Origin: Diplonema japonicum
Lineage: Eukaryota > Euglenozoa > Diplonemea > Diplonemida > Diplonemidae
Length of the DNA stretch: 64,000 nt
Direction of reading: 5' to 3'
Assembly (NCBI GenBank): GCA_964019335.1
Contig: OZ025660.1
Span: 558,001 to 622,000 of the forward strand
Part shown: piece by piece, positions 1 through 11,473 of the stretch
Numbering within the stretch: the stretch's first letter is position 1
Layout: each line of letters opens with the position of its first letter
Position numbers and translations under genes: made by a program
The notes under the pieces: model-generated
Database searches by the model: none
Told to the model about the DNA's origin: nothing
Seen by the model: the letters and a program-made list of their open reading frames with translations, nothing else

Positions 1-143
1 ACGATGCACAAGTCACAGAAGAAGAAGAATAAGAAGAGGAAGCCTAATAAGTTGGTATTGTTGCTGTCTTGTCCCAATTAAGAGAGTATGGCGTTGGTCC
101 TCTTCTTGTTGTTGTTGTTGTTGTTGCTGTTCTTGTTGCTGCT
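1..143 (-). repeat. Duplicated 3' flank of LPMO copy 1
   Basis: This stretch lies just downstream of LPMO copy 1 (sense is minus). It is nearly identical to 47514-47657 and 52171-52314, and similar to 37695-37793, the same flanks of the other three copies. It includes a short (TTG)n run at about 106-130, which is shortened in copy 2. No gene is seen; it is probably 3' UTR or spacer. The window edge cuts the unit, so the hairpin found further downstream of copies 2-4 cannot be checked here. Confidence 0.8.
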
Positions 144-1208
144 TCAGCCAATCTTGTAACCCAGGTGGTTGCTGGTGAGGCACTGGGCGTACCACCTGCT
201 CTGCTTGTAGCAAGAGGCCCCGCCGGAGCAGCAGGTGGGGGCGTGAAGGCAGCTTCCCCACTTCGGGATCGCCGTGCGGCAACCAGAGGAAGGAGGGGGA
301 ACAGGAACGGGGACAGGTGGAACAGGAACAGGAGGAGTGGGAGGGGTGGGGACAGGTGGTGTGTTCCCGTTCCCCGCTGCAGGGATGCACTGGGCATACC
401 ACTGGCTCTGCCTGTCGCACACCGCCCCTTGCGTGCAGCAGTGCATCGCGCTCGTGCAAGCCCCCCACATGGGAATCGTCCTCGAGCACCCTGTGGTGGG
501 GGGAACAGGGACAGGGGGAACGGGAACGGGGGGAACAGGAACAGGAGGGACAGGAACAGGAGGAGTGGGAGGGGTGGGAACAGGGGGAACCGGAACAGGA
601 GGAACAGGGTTCCCGCCGCCACCACCACCACCACCACCACCTCCACTGAAGTCCAAGTCAACAGCGTTGTAGAAGCTTGCGGCGGTGTCACCGACATCCC
701 AGATGGCGAGGACAACGTGGTAGCCCGACTTGGAGGGGAGGGTGCAGGAGTGGGTCGTCACCATCGGGGGCTTCACCATCCCGCCCGCCGCGGAGCAGAA
801 GGGAGCATCCTCGAAGCTGCCCCTCCCGAGGGGAGCGTTCTGGTTCCACCCATCCTTCGTGATGTAGTACCTCCAGTCCAGGGTCACGTGGTTCGCCGTG
901 AACTGCCAGGTGAAGTCGGTCCTGCCCCCGCTCGCTGCCGTCTTCGCCCACCTGCTCGAAGACTGCTCGTTCAGAGGGGCCCAGGTCGCGCTCCCCGCCG
1001 CCGCCAGCTGCCCGTCCGGAGGACCGCTCGCTGGGTACCGGTCCGGTCCCTCCACACTCTGCGGCTCGTACTGCACCCCTCCGCACCCGCTGTTTGTCTT
1101 CAGCTTGCACGCGTAGTTCCGAGAAGGCGGGCTCATCACGTAGCCGTGTCCCTCAACCCGCACCACTGCTGCCGCTGCCAGCAGCATCGGAAGTCCCAGG
1201 CGCTTCAT
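144..1208 (-). CDS. AA10 lytic polysaccharide monooxygenase with two CBM1-like modules, copy 1
   Basis: Secreted copper enzyme expected to cleave chitin or cellulose oxidatively. The 354-aa protein has a signal peptide (1-20) ending just before His21, so mature His1 plus His107 (motif TANHVTLDW) would form the copper histidine brace. The catalytic domain (21-188) follows bacterial CBP21-type AA10 enzymes closely (HGYV start, VQYEPQSVEG, DTAASFYNAVD). A Gly run and Pro-Val linkers join two Cys-rich modules at about 241-277 and 310-345, both with W-G-x-C, a CC pair and W-Y-A-Q-C, resembling fungal-type CBM1. The start was set at the Met opening the signal peptide; upstream codons encode only a poly-Lys artefact of the A tract. 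The gene is intronless and much more GC-rich than its surroundings. AA10 is mainly bacterial, so transfer is likely. It differs from copies 2-4 at only a few residues, for example WYAQC rather than WYSQC in the first CBM. Confidence 0.93.
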   Translation of the reverse strand: MKRLGLPMLLAAAAVVRVEGHGYVMSPPSRNYACKLKTNSGCGGVQYEPQSVEGPDRYPASGPPDGQLAAAGSATWAPLNEQSSSRWAKTAASGGRTDFTWQFTANHVTLDWRYYITKDGWNQNAPLGRGSFEDAPFCSAAGGMVKPPMVTTHSCTLPSKSGYHVVLAIWDVGDTAASFYNAVDLDFSGGGGGGGGGGGNPVPPVPVPPVPTPPTPPVPVPPVPVPPVPVPPVPVPPTTGCSRTIPMWGACTSAMHCCTQGAVCDRQSQWYAQCIPAAGNGNTPPVPTPPTPPVPVPPVPVPVPPPSSGCRTAIPKWGSCLHAPTCCSGGASCYKQSRWYAQCLTSNHLGYKIG

Positions 1209-3165
1209 TTCTCTTCTTCTTTTTTTTTTTTTTTTTTTTTTTTTTGTTGTGTGGAAACTGTGGAGTGAAAATAGAGACAGAGTAGCGAGCCCCCTCTTCC
1301 AACAAGAGGATGAATGGATCAAAGGTGCTTCATACACCAGGTAAAGTGGTGTCATCATCTTGCCCCTTTGCCTACCCCATTGGCCCTCGTGATGGGAATA
1401 TGAATGGATCAGTTTCCTTCTGTCATTTATGTGTTAAAGGGGAATCAGGAGACTGTGTCTTCATAGAATGGACCAATGTTCTTTAACTACGGTGTCATCA
1501 TGTGTTTCCCCCCCCCCCCTCCTCGCAATTGGGCGAGTCACCTCTTCTCGCATTGCTTCACAACCATCACCCTATTAAGAGGGAACTGGCTCGCTTATAA
1601 GCTTGCTGAAAGCGTCTTTCCTTTCCCATCTCTCTCTCTTCACTTCTCCTCTCGCGGACTGGAGGTATCTTTACTGCGAAAGGCCTTCCGTGGTACCCGT
1701 GCTGCCTCTCGAGTTTCCTTTTCTTTCGTTGGTGTATTCTTGAACCAATATTATTCCGTATCCCTTACAGCAAAGGGCAAGGAGGGTTGCAGGTACTTTC
1801 TTGTTTCTTCCTTTTTTCTTTGTTCCCCCGCGTATCTCGCAGGTTTTTGACCCTCACTTGAACCAGCAACATGGGTTCGCAAGGAACACGAAACACTGCT
1901 GCGCTCGTGTGTTGTGTGTGCCCACATGTCTCGCACCCCTCCAACGCCTCTTTCATGTATGAAGAACGCGAAGTGGTGTTAATTAAGGGTGCTCTCCTTT
2001 CCTTCTACTTCTCCTCCCTCAACCCCCTTCTTTTTGCCCCCGCAACGTATCTCACGCTGATAAAGCGCCCATTCCAAGCATCAACAGTGCCCAACGGGTG
2101 CCGATTACAGCGTTGCCGTTCTTTCTTTGCGGGGTATCGTGTTCTGCATTTTGTGAAGGTGCTGGCTTTCCCATTGTGGTGGTGCTTCTTCCCTCCCTTT
2201 CTTCATGGAAGACATCAGAAGAGGTGTAGTTTGTTGATAATGTTCCATTTCACGCCCCCCCAGGGGGAGGTCATCTAACCGCAATATCGTGTCTCATCAT
2301 CTGTCTCCGTGGGTCGTTCTTTTCTTCTCTCGCAAGAAAGCGTAGCTGGGCAGCGGATGCAGTCCTGCAGCCAGTTTAATAAATCTTGCTGCAACAGCTT
2401 GGATCTGTAGTTGTGTTTTCCCCCACTTCCGCTTATCTCGCAGGTTTTTGACCCTCACTTGAACCAGCAGCATGGGTTCGCAAGGAACACGAAACACTGC
2501 TGTCTCTTATTATTATGAGAACTAATGATCAGTTTCCTTCTGTCATTTATGTGTTAAAGGGGAATCAGGAGACTGTGTCTTCATAGAATGGACCAATGTT
2601 CTTTAACTACGGTGTCATCATGTGGTCCTCGCAATTGGTTAGGTTCGCCTCTTCTCGCACTGCTTCACAACCATCACCCTATTAAGAGGGAACTGGCTCG
2701 CTTATAAGCTTGCTGAAAACTTCCTTCCTTCCTTCCTTGCTCTCCCATGTCTCTCTTCACTTCTCCTCTTGCATCAGGACTGGAGGATGGTATCTTTACT
2801 GCGAAAGGCCTTCCGTGGCACCCGTGCTTCTTCTTGTCTCTTCTTCCTCTTTGTGTCTCCTCCTCTTCCATGATGAGCTGCTGCGGTATTGCAATGCGGG
2901 TTTCCTTCCGCAGCACTCTACCCACTTTGTTACGCTCTCATCTCCCGCCCACTTTCACCCTGCAGCACAAACAGAGTGTGACTGCTGCAACGACAGCGGA
3001 GGACGGTGGTATGTTTTTGTTGCTAGAAAACAAAAAGATACTGTACAGATGACAAGGGAACCTGTTCAAGAAAACCTCACAGGTTGCCGTTAACTCACCT
3101 TCTATTCCACTTCCTTCTCTCGCACCAGTATTATCCCGCAACCCTTACCACAAAGGGCACTGGTC
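1209..3165. repeat. Mosaic repeat region A
   Basis: No gene is supported. From about 1318 the stretch consists of short modules that recur elsewhere: 1411-1503 (ends CGGTGTCATCATGTG), 1543-1610 (CTGGCTCGCTTATAAGC), 1655-1705 (AAAGGCCTTCCGTGG), 1740-1799 (TATTATTCCGTATCCC), 1831-1903 (GGTTTTTGACCCTCACTTG), 1902-1997, 2051-2175, 2197-2302, then second copies of several modules at 2432-2502, 2529-2624, 2649-2718 and 2777-2827, and 2867-3008. Most of the order matches region F (48825-50100) beside LPMO copy 3, so gene and flank were duplicated together. Confidence 0.85.
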
Positions 3166-3292
3166 CTTGATGGTGCTGCATCAGGATAGCAACAAAGTTG
3201 GCTAAAAGGTACTAAGTTATAAAAAGAAACAAAAAGAATACAATAATAGTACACAAGGCGGAGGAGGAGGGGGGGGGGTAAATTTATACTTC

Positions 3293-4663
3293 CTACAACC
3301 TTCCATGAAAGAAAGGGTCTCTTGAATGCGAATGGCCCGAAGGGACCGGTGTGAAGTGAGGATAATGGTACGGCAAAGGAAAGGGCGAAGGAGGAGGAAC
3401 GGAACGCGTCTTCTTTCGGCGAGATTTTTTCTTCTCACCGTGTTCGTAGACAAGAGGGGGTGGAAGGTCTAAGGACCTGCTGCTACGCACGGACGGCTCC
3501 GAGATTCTCACCGTTTTCCGGCTTCTTGTAGAACCTGCAAGTGTTGGTGTGGGTGACAACGAGGAGACGTCGAAGAGCTGTGCAGAGAAGATATCAGCTG
3601 CGGTTTTGCTTTGAAAGGCATTTTGTTTTCTCTCTTCGATCTTTTTTTTCAACGCTTTGACGATGTCGCGTTTCTTCGACAGTGTCCGCTGCATCTCGGT
3701 GACGGCCTGTTGCTGCTCCGCGTAGAAACGGAACATCTCTGGTGTGTCAGCAGGCTCTAGATCTGTTTGCGTTGAAAATTCCTTGGTTTTTACAACTTTA
3801 ACACTTCGAAGTGTTTTGCGGATATCGTCGTTTTCCCTTTCCAACTCCCTCAAGGCACCCCTCCGTTCCGCTTCATCCTCAGCAGTGTCGAGAATTCTAT
3901 CCTCCAAGCATCGAAGCTCTGTCCGGATGATTTGTATTTCACGATCTGCGTACTTTTTGTTTTCTTCTATCCGGACGGCGGAAGATACTTCAAGCCTCTC
4001 CCCCCACGATGATTCCACAGACTCCGCCCATGAAAGAAGCCATTTCAAATCAGGTCTTGTCTCCGGGCGTTTGTCAACTAGCTCGTTATACAGCGCACGC
4101 GGGTCATCAATAAAACTCTTAATTACATCAACCGCATTATGTTCCATCAGAATGTTGTGGTTTTCATGGTATCTTTCCAATTCTTTTGCGAGGTGTAAAT
4201 GCCGTTTGTTTTCACGCTGGCATGCTGAGGCCCATTCAAAGAGAAAGCCGAATTCGTGTGCCTGAGACGGGAATTTTTCAGGTAGATCTTTGCACAGTCC
4301 AGCAGGATCGTGCGAAAAAGAATCGATCAGACCCCCCGCAGAGTCTGCTCTGGATGCCAGCCCGTGTCGTCCGTAGAAGATACGGAGTTTTTCGGCGGCT
4401 CTAGCATGTCGGGGCTGTCTATCGTGTAAAAAGTTTTCTGGTCGGGATTTCCACTTATCCTGCAATCTGCGAAGCCTTGCGCCCTCTAGCGGTCCATACT
4501 CGAAGAAGTCTCCCCTCATAAAGGCTGATTTCCCTACGCCTTTCTTCCAAAGCTGTCCAACTATCTTCCCTGGTACCCCGTATCTCCTTAGTAAATCTCG
4601 CACGCCATCGCACCCATGTACACGGTCCATGCCATCAGTGTGTTTGGTACCGCTTTCTCTCAT
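3293..4663 (-). CDS. Coiled-coil protein of unknown function
   Basis: 456 aa, no family recognised. The first 120 residues are basic and rich in Arg/Lys/Asp. Residues about 150-370 are strongly charged, with heptad-like Leu/Glu/Lys/Arg patterns suggesting coiled coil. The last 90 residues are Ser/Pro/Arg-rich and probably disordered (SRSRRKKTRS-like and PPPSPFPLP-like stretches). There is no signal peptide or membrane segment. A phrase KEFSTQTD sits before the last coiled coil; such phrases recur in long cytoskeletal coiled-coil proteins, which hints weakly at a structural or flagellar role. Met12 is an alternative start. It is intronless as read and co-oriented with all its neighbours. Confidence 0.75.
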   Translation of the reverse strand: MRESGTKHTDGMDRVHGCDGVRDLLRRYGVPGKIVGQLWKKGVGKSAFMRGDFFEYGPLEGARLRRLQDKWKSRPENFLHDRQPRHARAAEKLRIFYGRHGLASRADSAGGLIDSFSHDPAGLCKDLPEKFPSQAHEFGFLFEWASACQRENKRHLHLAKELERYHENHNILMEHNAVDVIKSFIDDPRALYNELVDKRPETRPDLKWLLSWAESVESSWGERLEVSSAVRIEENKKYADREIQIIRTELRCLEDRILDTAEDEAERRGALRELERENDDIRKTLRSVKVVKTKEFSTQTDLEPADTPEMFRFYAEQQQAVTEMQRTLSKKRDIVKALKKKIEERKQNAFQSKTAADIFSAQLFDVSSLSPTPTLAGSTRSRKTVRISEPSVRSSRSLDLPPPLVYEHGEKKKSRRKKTRSVPPPSPFPLPYHYPHFTPVPSGHSHSRDPFFHGRL

Positions 4664-5842
4664 TTTCCCCCATTCACACCGATTTCTTTTGTTTTTTGTT
4701 TTGTTTTCTTGTTTATATCAATGTTTCGCTTCAATATCCCGATGTGAATAAAATGGCAAGGGAGGGGAGGGGAACAAAAAAAAAAAAAGTGAGTGGTGAT
4801 TTGTTCGTTCATCAATTTTCTTTTTTTTTTTTCTCTCCCGGCCCTCTTTTCTTTTTTTTCTTTTTTCTTTCGTCCTGTCACCCCTTCCTGCCCTTCCTTT
4901 TTTTTTTTTTGTTGCAATGCTTCTTGGTTTTTTTCTTTTTTTTTTTCCGTTGTCTTTTGTTTAGTTGATGTGTACCTTAACCAAATAAAAAGGGGCAAAG
5001 GGAATGACGGACAAAATATGTCTGGGGGTAGGAGGGGGGACTAGGCAGAAAGATTCCTTCCTCATTTTGTTTTATTGTTGCGATGCATAGGGATTACCCT
5101 GTGTAGGGAGTTTATAAAAAGAGAATAGAATAAAAGCAAGTCCGAGAGCAGAGCAGGGGGAGAAAAAAAAAAAGGAAGAAGAAAAAAACCATCAGCTCTC
5201 TCCCATGCGTTGCTTCTTTTATTTTGCTGCTTTTTTACTTTGTTACTTTGCCAGCAACTGTTACAAAATGTATACAAAAACTTCGAATTTGACTTCCCCA
5301 GATCCCCTTGTGAGAACAGATGAAGCAAAAAAGCTAGAGAAGAAAGTACAGACCAAAGGGGAAAAAAAAAAAAAAAAAAAGTAAAAAAAAAAAAAAGGCA
5401 GCCAGCACTTTTGATTTCCCCCTCTATCCCGTGTCAGGGAAAGGGAAAGAACTTTACACGTGTTGTCAACAGGGGTGTGAATAGAGGGAAAGAACAAAAG
5501 GGAGTAGATGGGGGGGGGGGGGGGGATAAAGAATAAAACACATTGTTATTACTACTTTTTCTTTTCATTCTCTTTTTTTTTTTTTACTGATTTTTCTGCA
5601 CAGTGAACCGTTGCTTGGGCTTCACAGGAGTGCTGAGCTGCAATTTTTTTTTTTTTTTTTTTTTTTCCTCCCAACCCTTCATTCATACTTGCCGAGGGTT
5701 CTTTCTGGAGGAGCCGTTCCTTGGCGACAGGGAAAGGGAGCCTCCTGTAGAACACCTACTCATGGAAGATGCAGGAAGCGGGCTGAGGGCGTAAAGGGGA
5801 GGATCCTGTGAGTTTTTTATTTTCTTCCAATATTTTCTTCCC
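4664..5842. other. Intergenic, low complexity
   Basis: No gene seen. The stretch has many homopolymer T and A tracts (for example 4815-4945, 5360-5395, 5575-5590, 5645-5666) and a run of G at about 5512-5525. ORFs here are poly-Phe or poly-Lys products of the tracts. Confidence 0.7.
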
Positions 5843-8607
5843 TCACACCTTGGTAGGTCGGGTGCCTAAGGGCGGTGACGTAGCAGTGGTGACAATAGTG
5901 TCTCCATCGCTATCGTACATAGTGTGGCACACTCTGAAAGCGTCTTTGCTCTTATGCTTTATAAACAGGGCAACTGCGTCCTCTGTTGTTGCAGGGGCTT
6001 CTTCTTTGACCAGCCTGCACCATGCACCGTAGCCGGATTGCTCTTCTCTATCCTCCAAAGGCTTTTCCCTGCATTCACTGAACTCGCTGGCTTCACTGGG
6101 TGCAGCGACCTCCGCGCACCTTAATAGCATCTTCGTGTACGGGAACTGGTTTTTTTTCTTCTTTTCCCCCACTTGGTATAAATGTGAAGCACCCATACCA
6201 TACTCCGCATGGCGATGTGGTCTCTGTCCTGATAGTCGTCCAGAGCCATGCCCTCCTCCACCAGCTCTTCCTTTGCATCGTAGTACAGGTGCTCCAGGTG
6301 CGGGTACTGTGTCTTCTCTTCAAGGTGCTGTCGCAGTGTGGCGTCCACGCAGGCCACAAGCCCAGACGTGTCCAGCTGTACTGCATCATCGTCTTCTGAC
6401 GACGATGAGGACAGCTCGGAGGGGGCCAGTGACGACACAGACGGTGTGCGCCCCACGTTGTGCCTGCGGCGGCACGCCTCAAACCTAGCGGCTCTGAGAT
6501 GTGCCGCGTTCAAGGGGTTTGTGCTTTCCTCAAGTGGCTGCCGCATTGCTTGCTCCTCTGCCACCACCCACCACCACATTTCGCCTCCGTACATAATACC
6601 CTGCGCGGGTCTCCCCTGTCCATCAGTTACCAGGTTCGGTGGTCTGCAGCTCACCCTCTGGTTGCTCTGCGCCCTTGTGTTCGGGTTTGATGTGTTGATG
6701 GAGAACTCTTCACATTTCTTTGCCTGCTTGTCCCTCTTCCTCCCAAACCTCTTCATCGCATCCTTCGCTTTTTCATTTCTAGAGCTGAAGAACCCGAAGC
6801 GTTTCTTTGGGGCGGGGCTGTGTCTTGGGCTGACTGATTGCATACGCTTCAGCCCTTGTTCGATGTACTGCTCGTTGCGCAATTTGAGCTCTGAAAAGAC
6901 TTCTTCGTCATAGGGCTCACCTGCCTCCTTGCAGCGTGTGAGGGTGTCGAGCTGAGTGGCGTTCTCGCGTGTCCATATGATGGGTACGGGCTTGAGGTTC
7001 GACTCCTTCCAGTCCTTAAGCACTTCGCCGGTTGCCACCAAACGGATATCGTAGCATTCAGGAGATGTAGAGTAGGCGTCAATCTCAGCGCCCTCGATCC
7101 AACCGCTCTCCTTTGTGTTGAACAACACACGGTCGCCGGGGTGGAACATGCGGGTGATGGTCTTAGATGTTGATGTTGAGGCGACGGAGTCGACAGAGAG
7201 AGCGCTCCTTGACACCTCGAGAGGGTTCCCGAGGCACATGAGACGGTCGGCTTCGGTGATGGTGAGCATCAGGCTCTCCTCGTCATCCCACTCGCTGGTG
7301 CATACGTCGCTCTTGGAGCCGATCACCTTGTCGTTGACAGCAGCCAGCCTGCAGGTCACGTACAGCCCCAACCTGTCGTCGGTGAATCCCGTCAGCATGC
7401 AGTCCTCGTCAACAGTGAACGGCAGCACCCCCCCCTTTGCCTTCTGCACCGCCACGCTAACCACCTTCCCCCGCAATGACATGTCTGACACACTGCTGCA
7501 TGTCGGTGACGGCGGCGGCGGAGTCAGGTACCTCCTCAGCGCAACAGGCAACCCGATCCTCTCAGCATACACATTTGGCAGCCCCCTCATTTCAAGTGTC
7601 GGCTTGTCGAACCCTTCCCGTAGCAGCAGGGTCGTGTACTGCACGAGTTCCTCATCCAGCTCACTGAGGTGTCGCTGCAAAGGGGCCCATCCGAGGGGCG
7701 GCCAAGGACCGTACCGCTTTTGCATTAAGTCCCACATTTTTTTAAGTGCGTCTTCTGAAGACTCCCGTTTGGCAAGGATGGCCTCAAGGGAAGGGAGCTT
7801 CTCAGGGCAGTAGAATGTGTAGAATGCGGTACAATTCTCCCGTAACTCGGGTGTGAGGAAGGTCTTTTTTGCCATGTCGAAGCTGCCCGTGGTGCTCTGC
7901 ATGGGCACCCACCCGCCGCTCTGTGTTTTGAGCCATGAGTCAGAGATTTCAACAACACCAATAATACTGTTGTGGGCTATGTGCCCCGCCACAGGGGATT
8001 CTTCGTCGGCAGCGGTGTACACGGCAGCCTTCCCGCTGGCGTCGGGTGACGTGAACTTGAAGTGGGCTATAACAGGCTCGGAGGTGCGGCTGCTGTTGTC
8101 CCTCTTGCTGAATATAAGAGATGTGAGTGATGGTTTCGTGTGCAGCCTCCTTTTTGCCGCTGCTTTTGCACTGTTTCCAATGGTGATGCTGTTATTCCGT
8201 GTCGTTGCCACAAGCACGATGAGCGCCGCTGCTAGGCTTGTGGATACAACATCTGATTCACCCGCTAACGCAAGGCCCACTTGCAACAGGCAAGCAGAGA
8301 TCGTTGCGTCCACAGGCAACTCCGGCAGAGCTACCGCTAAGACTGACAACGCTGCCGCCACGCATGCAACAGGATGTTGACGGTGTTCACCGGGTTTTTC
8401 TCCTTTGGAAAATTTCTGTTTGATCCCCGTCATCAGGCCTTTCCGATTTACTTCTTCCTGCGCGCTGTATGCCCGCGGCCCACCGCCAGTCTCGCCCCCA
8501 CAGTCTGAGACTGCCTCGGGGCTCCCCGGGCCACCGAGCTGAACTGGTTTCGGTTTTTTTCTAAACCTTGCCAAAAACCCTTTTCCATCCTCCACCTGGG
8601 TGGCCAT
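5843..8607 (-). CDS. Large multi-region protein of unknown function, one intron
   Basis: Modelled as complement(join(5843..6145,6199..8607)), 903 aa. The 53-nt intron (6146-6198) opens GTATGG, ends in an A tract plus CCAG, and joins codons in phase 0; without it the reading frame runs into a short tail. Start chosen at the first Met of a well-composed N terminus (MATQVEDGKGF), because upstream codons only translate homopolymers. Visible regions: a hydrophobic stretch at about 75-140 that may hold membrane helices; a segment at about 370-460 (LRGKVVSVAVQKAKGGVLPF onward) with a PDZ-like pattern; a Tudor/SH3-like segment at about 490-550 (FHPGDRVLFNTKESGWIEGA); a Lys/Arg-rich stretch near 610-650; and an acidic Ser tract near 745. 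None is a firm family match. A scaffold role is only a guess. Confidence 0.7.
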
Positions 8608-8722
8608 AGTCACCCCCTGTCGTGTGGTTACTTGCATGTAAGAAACATACAAAAAATAGACGGTACAAAAAGGTGGGGGGGGGGGGGGGGGGAGGTGGAT
8701 GGATACAGAAAGTTGGGACGGT

Positions 8723-8757
<35 letters not shown>

Positions 8758-9297
8758 CACTAATGCTTTTGCTTTAAAAAGAAATTCACTATGATAGGAA
8801 ACGAAGTGGTTACGGCCCACCACAAACAAAAAAAAAAAAAAGAAGAATAGTGGTTCAATGGGGACATAAGGGGTACAAAAGGAGTGACACCAAGGGTGCC
8901 TGGAGGGAAGGGGCTTTTTTTTTTTGAGTACTTAGAAATACAACAACAAAATAATATGGTCAACCGCTGTCTGTCGCAAGTTCGTAGCAGGAAAATTATT
9001 GTTTGAAACACAAGCAAACGTTTAAACAAACTGAATGTAAGGGGAACTAAACTCTGTCTATTAGAATGCAACAAATAGTAGGCGGATTTGACTTTTGTTT
9101 TCTCTTCTTATGGCCACACTTCGCTACCCTTTTATTTTCCATGGTTTTTTCTTCTTTCTTTTCTTTTCTTTTCTTCTTCCGCTTTCCCCTTTCAACCTGC
9201 CTTTTATTTTACACTGATTTTTTTTTCCCCCTGGGCGAAACACAGTATTTCCCTATCCCCCCATAAGTTGAAACCATAGAGTTTTTTTTATACAAGC

Positions 9298-9334
<37 letters not shown>

Positions 9335-9391
9335 AAAAGGAACGTAACTGATTGCAATTCCCTTCCTCCCTGTTTTTCTTTTTTTTTTTTT
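8608..9391. other. Intergenic, low complexity
   Basis: No gene seen. Contains a G run (8673-8692), a 30-base A run ending about 8756, other A/T tracts, and T-rich sequence downstream of the next gene. Confidence 0.7.
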
Positions 9392-11218
9392 TTACAAGAA
9401 CCTCCTTCGTCGATCTGGAATTTGAGGTGACGGCGCGTGGCCACCTGATTGGTTTTTCCCCCCTTTTTGTTTTCCCGTTGCATACTCCGTAAAGCACTGC
9501 ATTCCTGCTTTGCGAGGTTGAGCTCCATCTTGGCTGTCACAAGCTGGTCAGCAAGATTGCTCTTCTCCACCAACTCCAGGTAATGTCTGTGGATGGGTAA
9601 AATCATTAGCACCAACATACCTATTCGGTGAAAGCGGTGTCTGTTCGTTTCGAGCAAGGCGCCACGGGGACACGGGTGATGGTGCCATGGGTGGTGGGGT
9701 CATCAGCATGACGGTTGAGCGCAGGGACTGTGGCTGATAGCTCACAGAGGGAGGACTCAGGGTCACGCTCTGCGGGCGGTCATTTACCACTGCAGGCCGT
9801 GGTGATAAATGCACGGGCACAAGCTCTGCCGCATTGTCGCTGTTGTCCGGTGTGTACGGCCGCACAGGTGACGCCACTGCAGGGAGCGGCCTCTCGAGGA
9901 TGGCCCTTAGCTCTGTACTCGTGTCGCTCAACACGACCGCCTCCGCGACGGACTCCACCTGCTTGACCTTCCCTATGCTCGGGATGGCTATCTGCTTCGC
10001 TTGCTGCTGCAGAAGTCTTTTCAGCTCCACTACCTCCCGCTTCAGGTCCATGTTCAGCCTGTTCACCACAGCCATCTCTTTCTCTCCTGTGGCCAGCTTT
10101 TCCTCGTAGTGCACTTCCATAGACGACATCTGTGTGATGAACCGTTTTTCGATGTCCCTTGATGACCGAACCTTTTTCTCTTCCCGCGCCATCTGCGTCT
10201 GCTGCAGTGCCATCTGCGCCTCGCGGAGCTGCTTTTCCAGCGACGCAACCACGATGTGCCACCCGTTGTCCTGCGTCACGGGGCCACGTTTCTGGTCCGT
10301 CGCTGCCAGGTCTGTTACCAGCTGCACGATGTGCCGTACTTGCCTGTTCCTGTCCCTGGCAGGGACACCTATCGAGGGTACTCTTATCCCCCCCTCCCAC
10401 CGGGGGGGGAAATGTGGAGCACTCCTACTCCGCAGCGTACTTGAACTCTTCCGTCTCCTATCCCGTCTGTCATACTCCTCGCCCTTCATTCTGCTGCTGG
10501 CTGTCGGCAGCGTGTAAGTGGAGGACCCCCGTGTGGTCACAGGAATGATGTCGTCCGACTGCTCGGATTCTTGCCTTCGCTTCGGCACCAGTGCGGGGGG
10601 TATGATATCGGTGGCTTCCTCTTCCTCTTCCGGGGGAGGCTGGGGGGGGATGTCGCTGTACTTAATCCGCTCTCGGGAGGGGAGCTTTTTCTTACTACTA
10701 GATTTCGTCGGCTGGAGGTAAGAGGGGATCCTGGTGATGCCTGCACAAGATTGGTCTTCGTCGGAGGTCAGCGAATCGGAGACGACTACGACGGGGGGCT
10801 GCGACTTGCCGACAGGGCGAGAGGGGGCCGACCTGGACTGCCGATTAGTGATGTTGTTGTTACGCCTGGAGTGGTCTATGGTGTTTCGTGGCCGGTTGCG
10901 GCGGCCTCTCTTCTCACTCCGCACCTCGTGGAACAAGGCATTCTCTACAGCCGTGTCATCGGCAGTGTTCCGAGGGCTGGGGCTCCAGCTGTAATCACTC
11001 TTGGGTGTGTGTCCCGGTGCCGACAGCGACCTCAGCCTCGCCTCATTAGGCGAAGGCGCGATACTGGCCAGCAGCCTGCCTTCCTGTGCACTGCTCAGAC
11101 GGTATGCTCTAATGTTATTAATCGCAGGCCTGTTGAGGGATTCTACATGTTGTTTCATTGACAACAACTCCTTGTCAGTATGTCTTCTCGAGTAGTATGG
11201 CATCCATCCATCCGCCAT
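9392..11218 (-). CDS. Ser/Pro/Arg-rich coiled-coil protein, two mini-introns
   Basis: Modelled as complement(join(9392..9444,9486..9586,9621..11218)), about 583 aa. Intron 1 (9587-9620, 34 nt) opens GTATGTTGG, has a GCTAATGA branch-like site and ends CCACAG. Intron 2 (9445-9485, 41 nt) opens GTATGC and ends AATCAG. Splicing both gives a frame that stops just before an A tract; this 3' end is the least certain part. Residues 1-300 are low-complexity, rich in Ser, Arg and Pro with an acidic Pro-Glu patch. Residues about 305-410 form a coiled coil (HIVVASLEKQLREAQMALQQ onward). A second short coiled coil lies across the last exons (LELVEKSNLADQLVTAKMEL). No family recognised. A cytoskeletal or basal-body scaffold is possible but unproven. 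Confidence 0.68.
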
Positions 11219-11473
11219 CTCCCCAACGCCCTTTCTATGGTGCCAGTGAAATATGCAGTGTGCAAGGAATAAAATCGGTTGGGTTGCGGTTTCTTTTTCT
11301 TTTTTCTTTCTTTTTCATTCTATCTTCCCTATTGTTCCCAATTTTCCGATTGCGCTAACCGCCACCCTCTTATTCTCTGATGAAAGGAATAAGAAAAGGT
11401 CAACTAAAATATGTAATAAAACAAAAAATTGGGAGCGGGGAAGCTGATTTCAAATTCTATTCTGTTCCTCTGT

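Noticed and set aside
69-1268. Long plus-strand ORFs opposite each LPMO copy (also 37758-38966, 47583-48761, 52240-53457), about 400 codons
   Set aside because: They are antisense shadows of a GC-rich gene. Their translation is a low-complexity mix of Arg, Gly and Asn opposite the Pro-Val linkers, with no domain, while the minus strand encodes a complete recognisable enzyme.
1765-1956. Recurring short minus-strand ORF with VFRVPCEPMLLVQVRVKNL in the mosaic regions
   Set aside because: The ORF repeats because the DNA module is almost identical in each copy. The flanking frame differs between copies and there is no consistent start or stop, so protein-level conservation is not shown.
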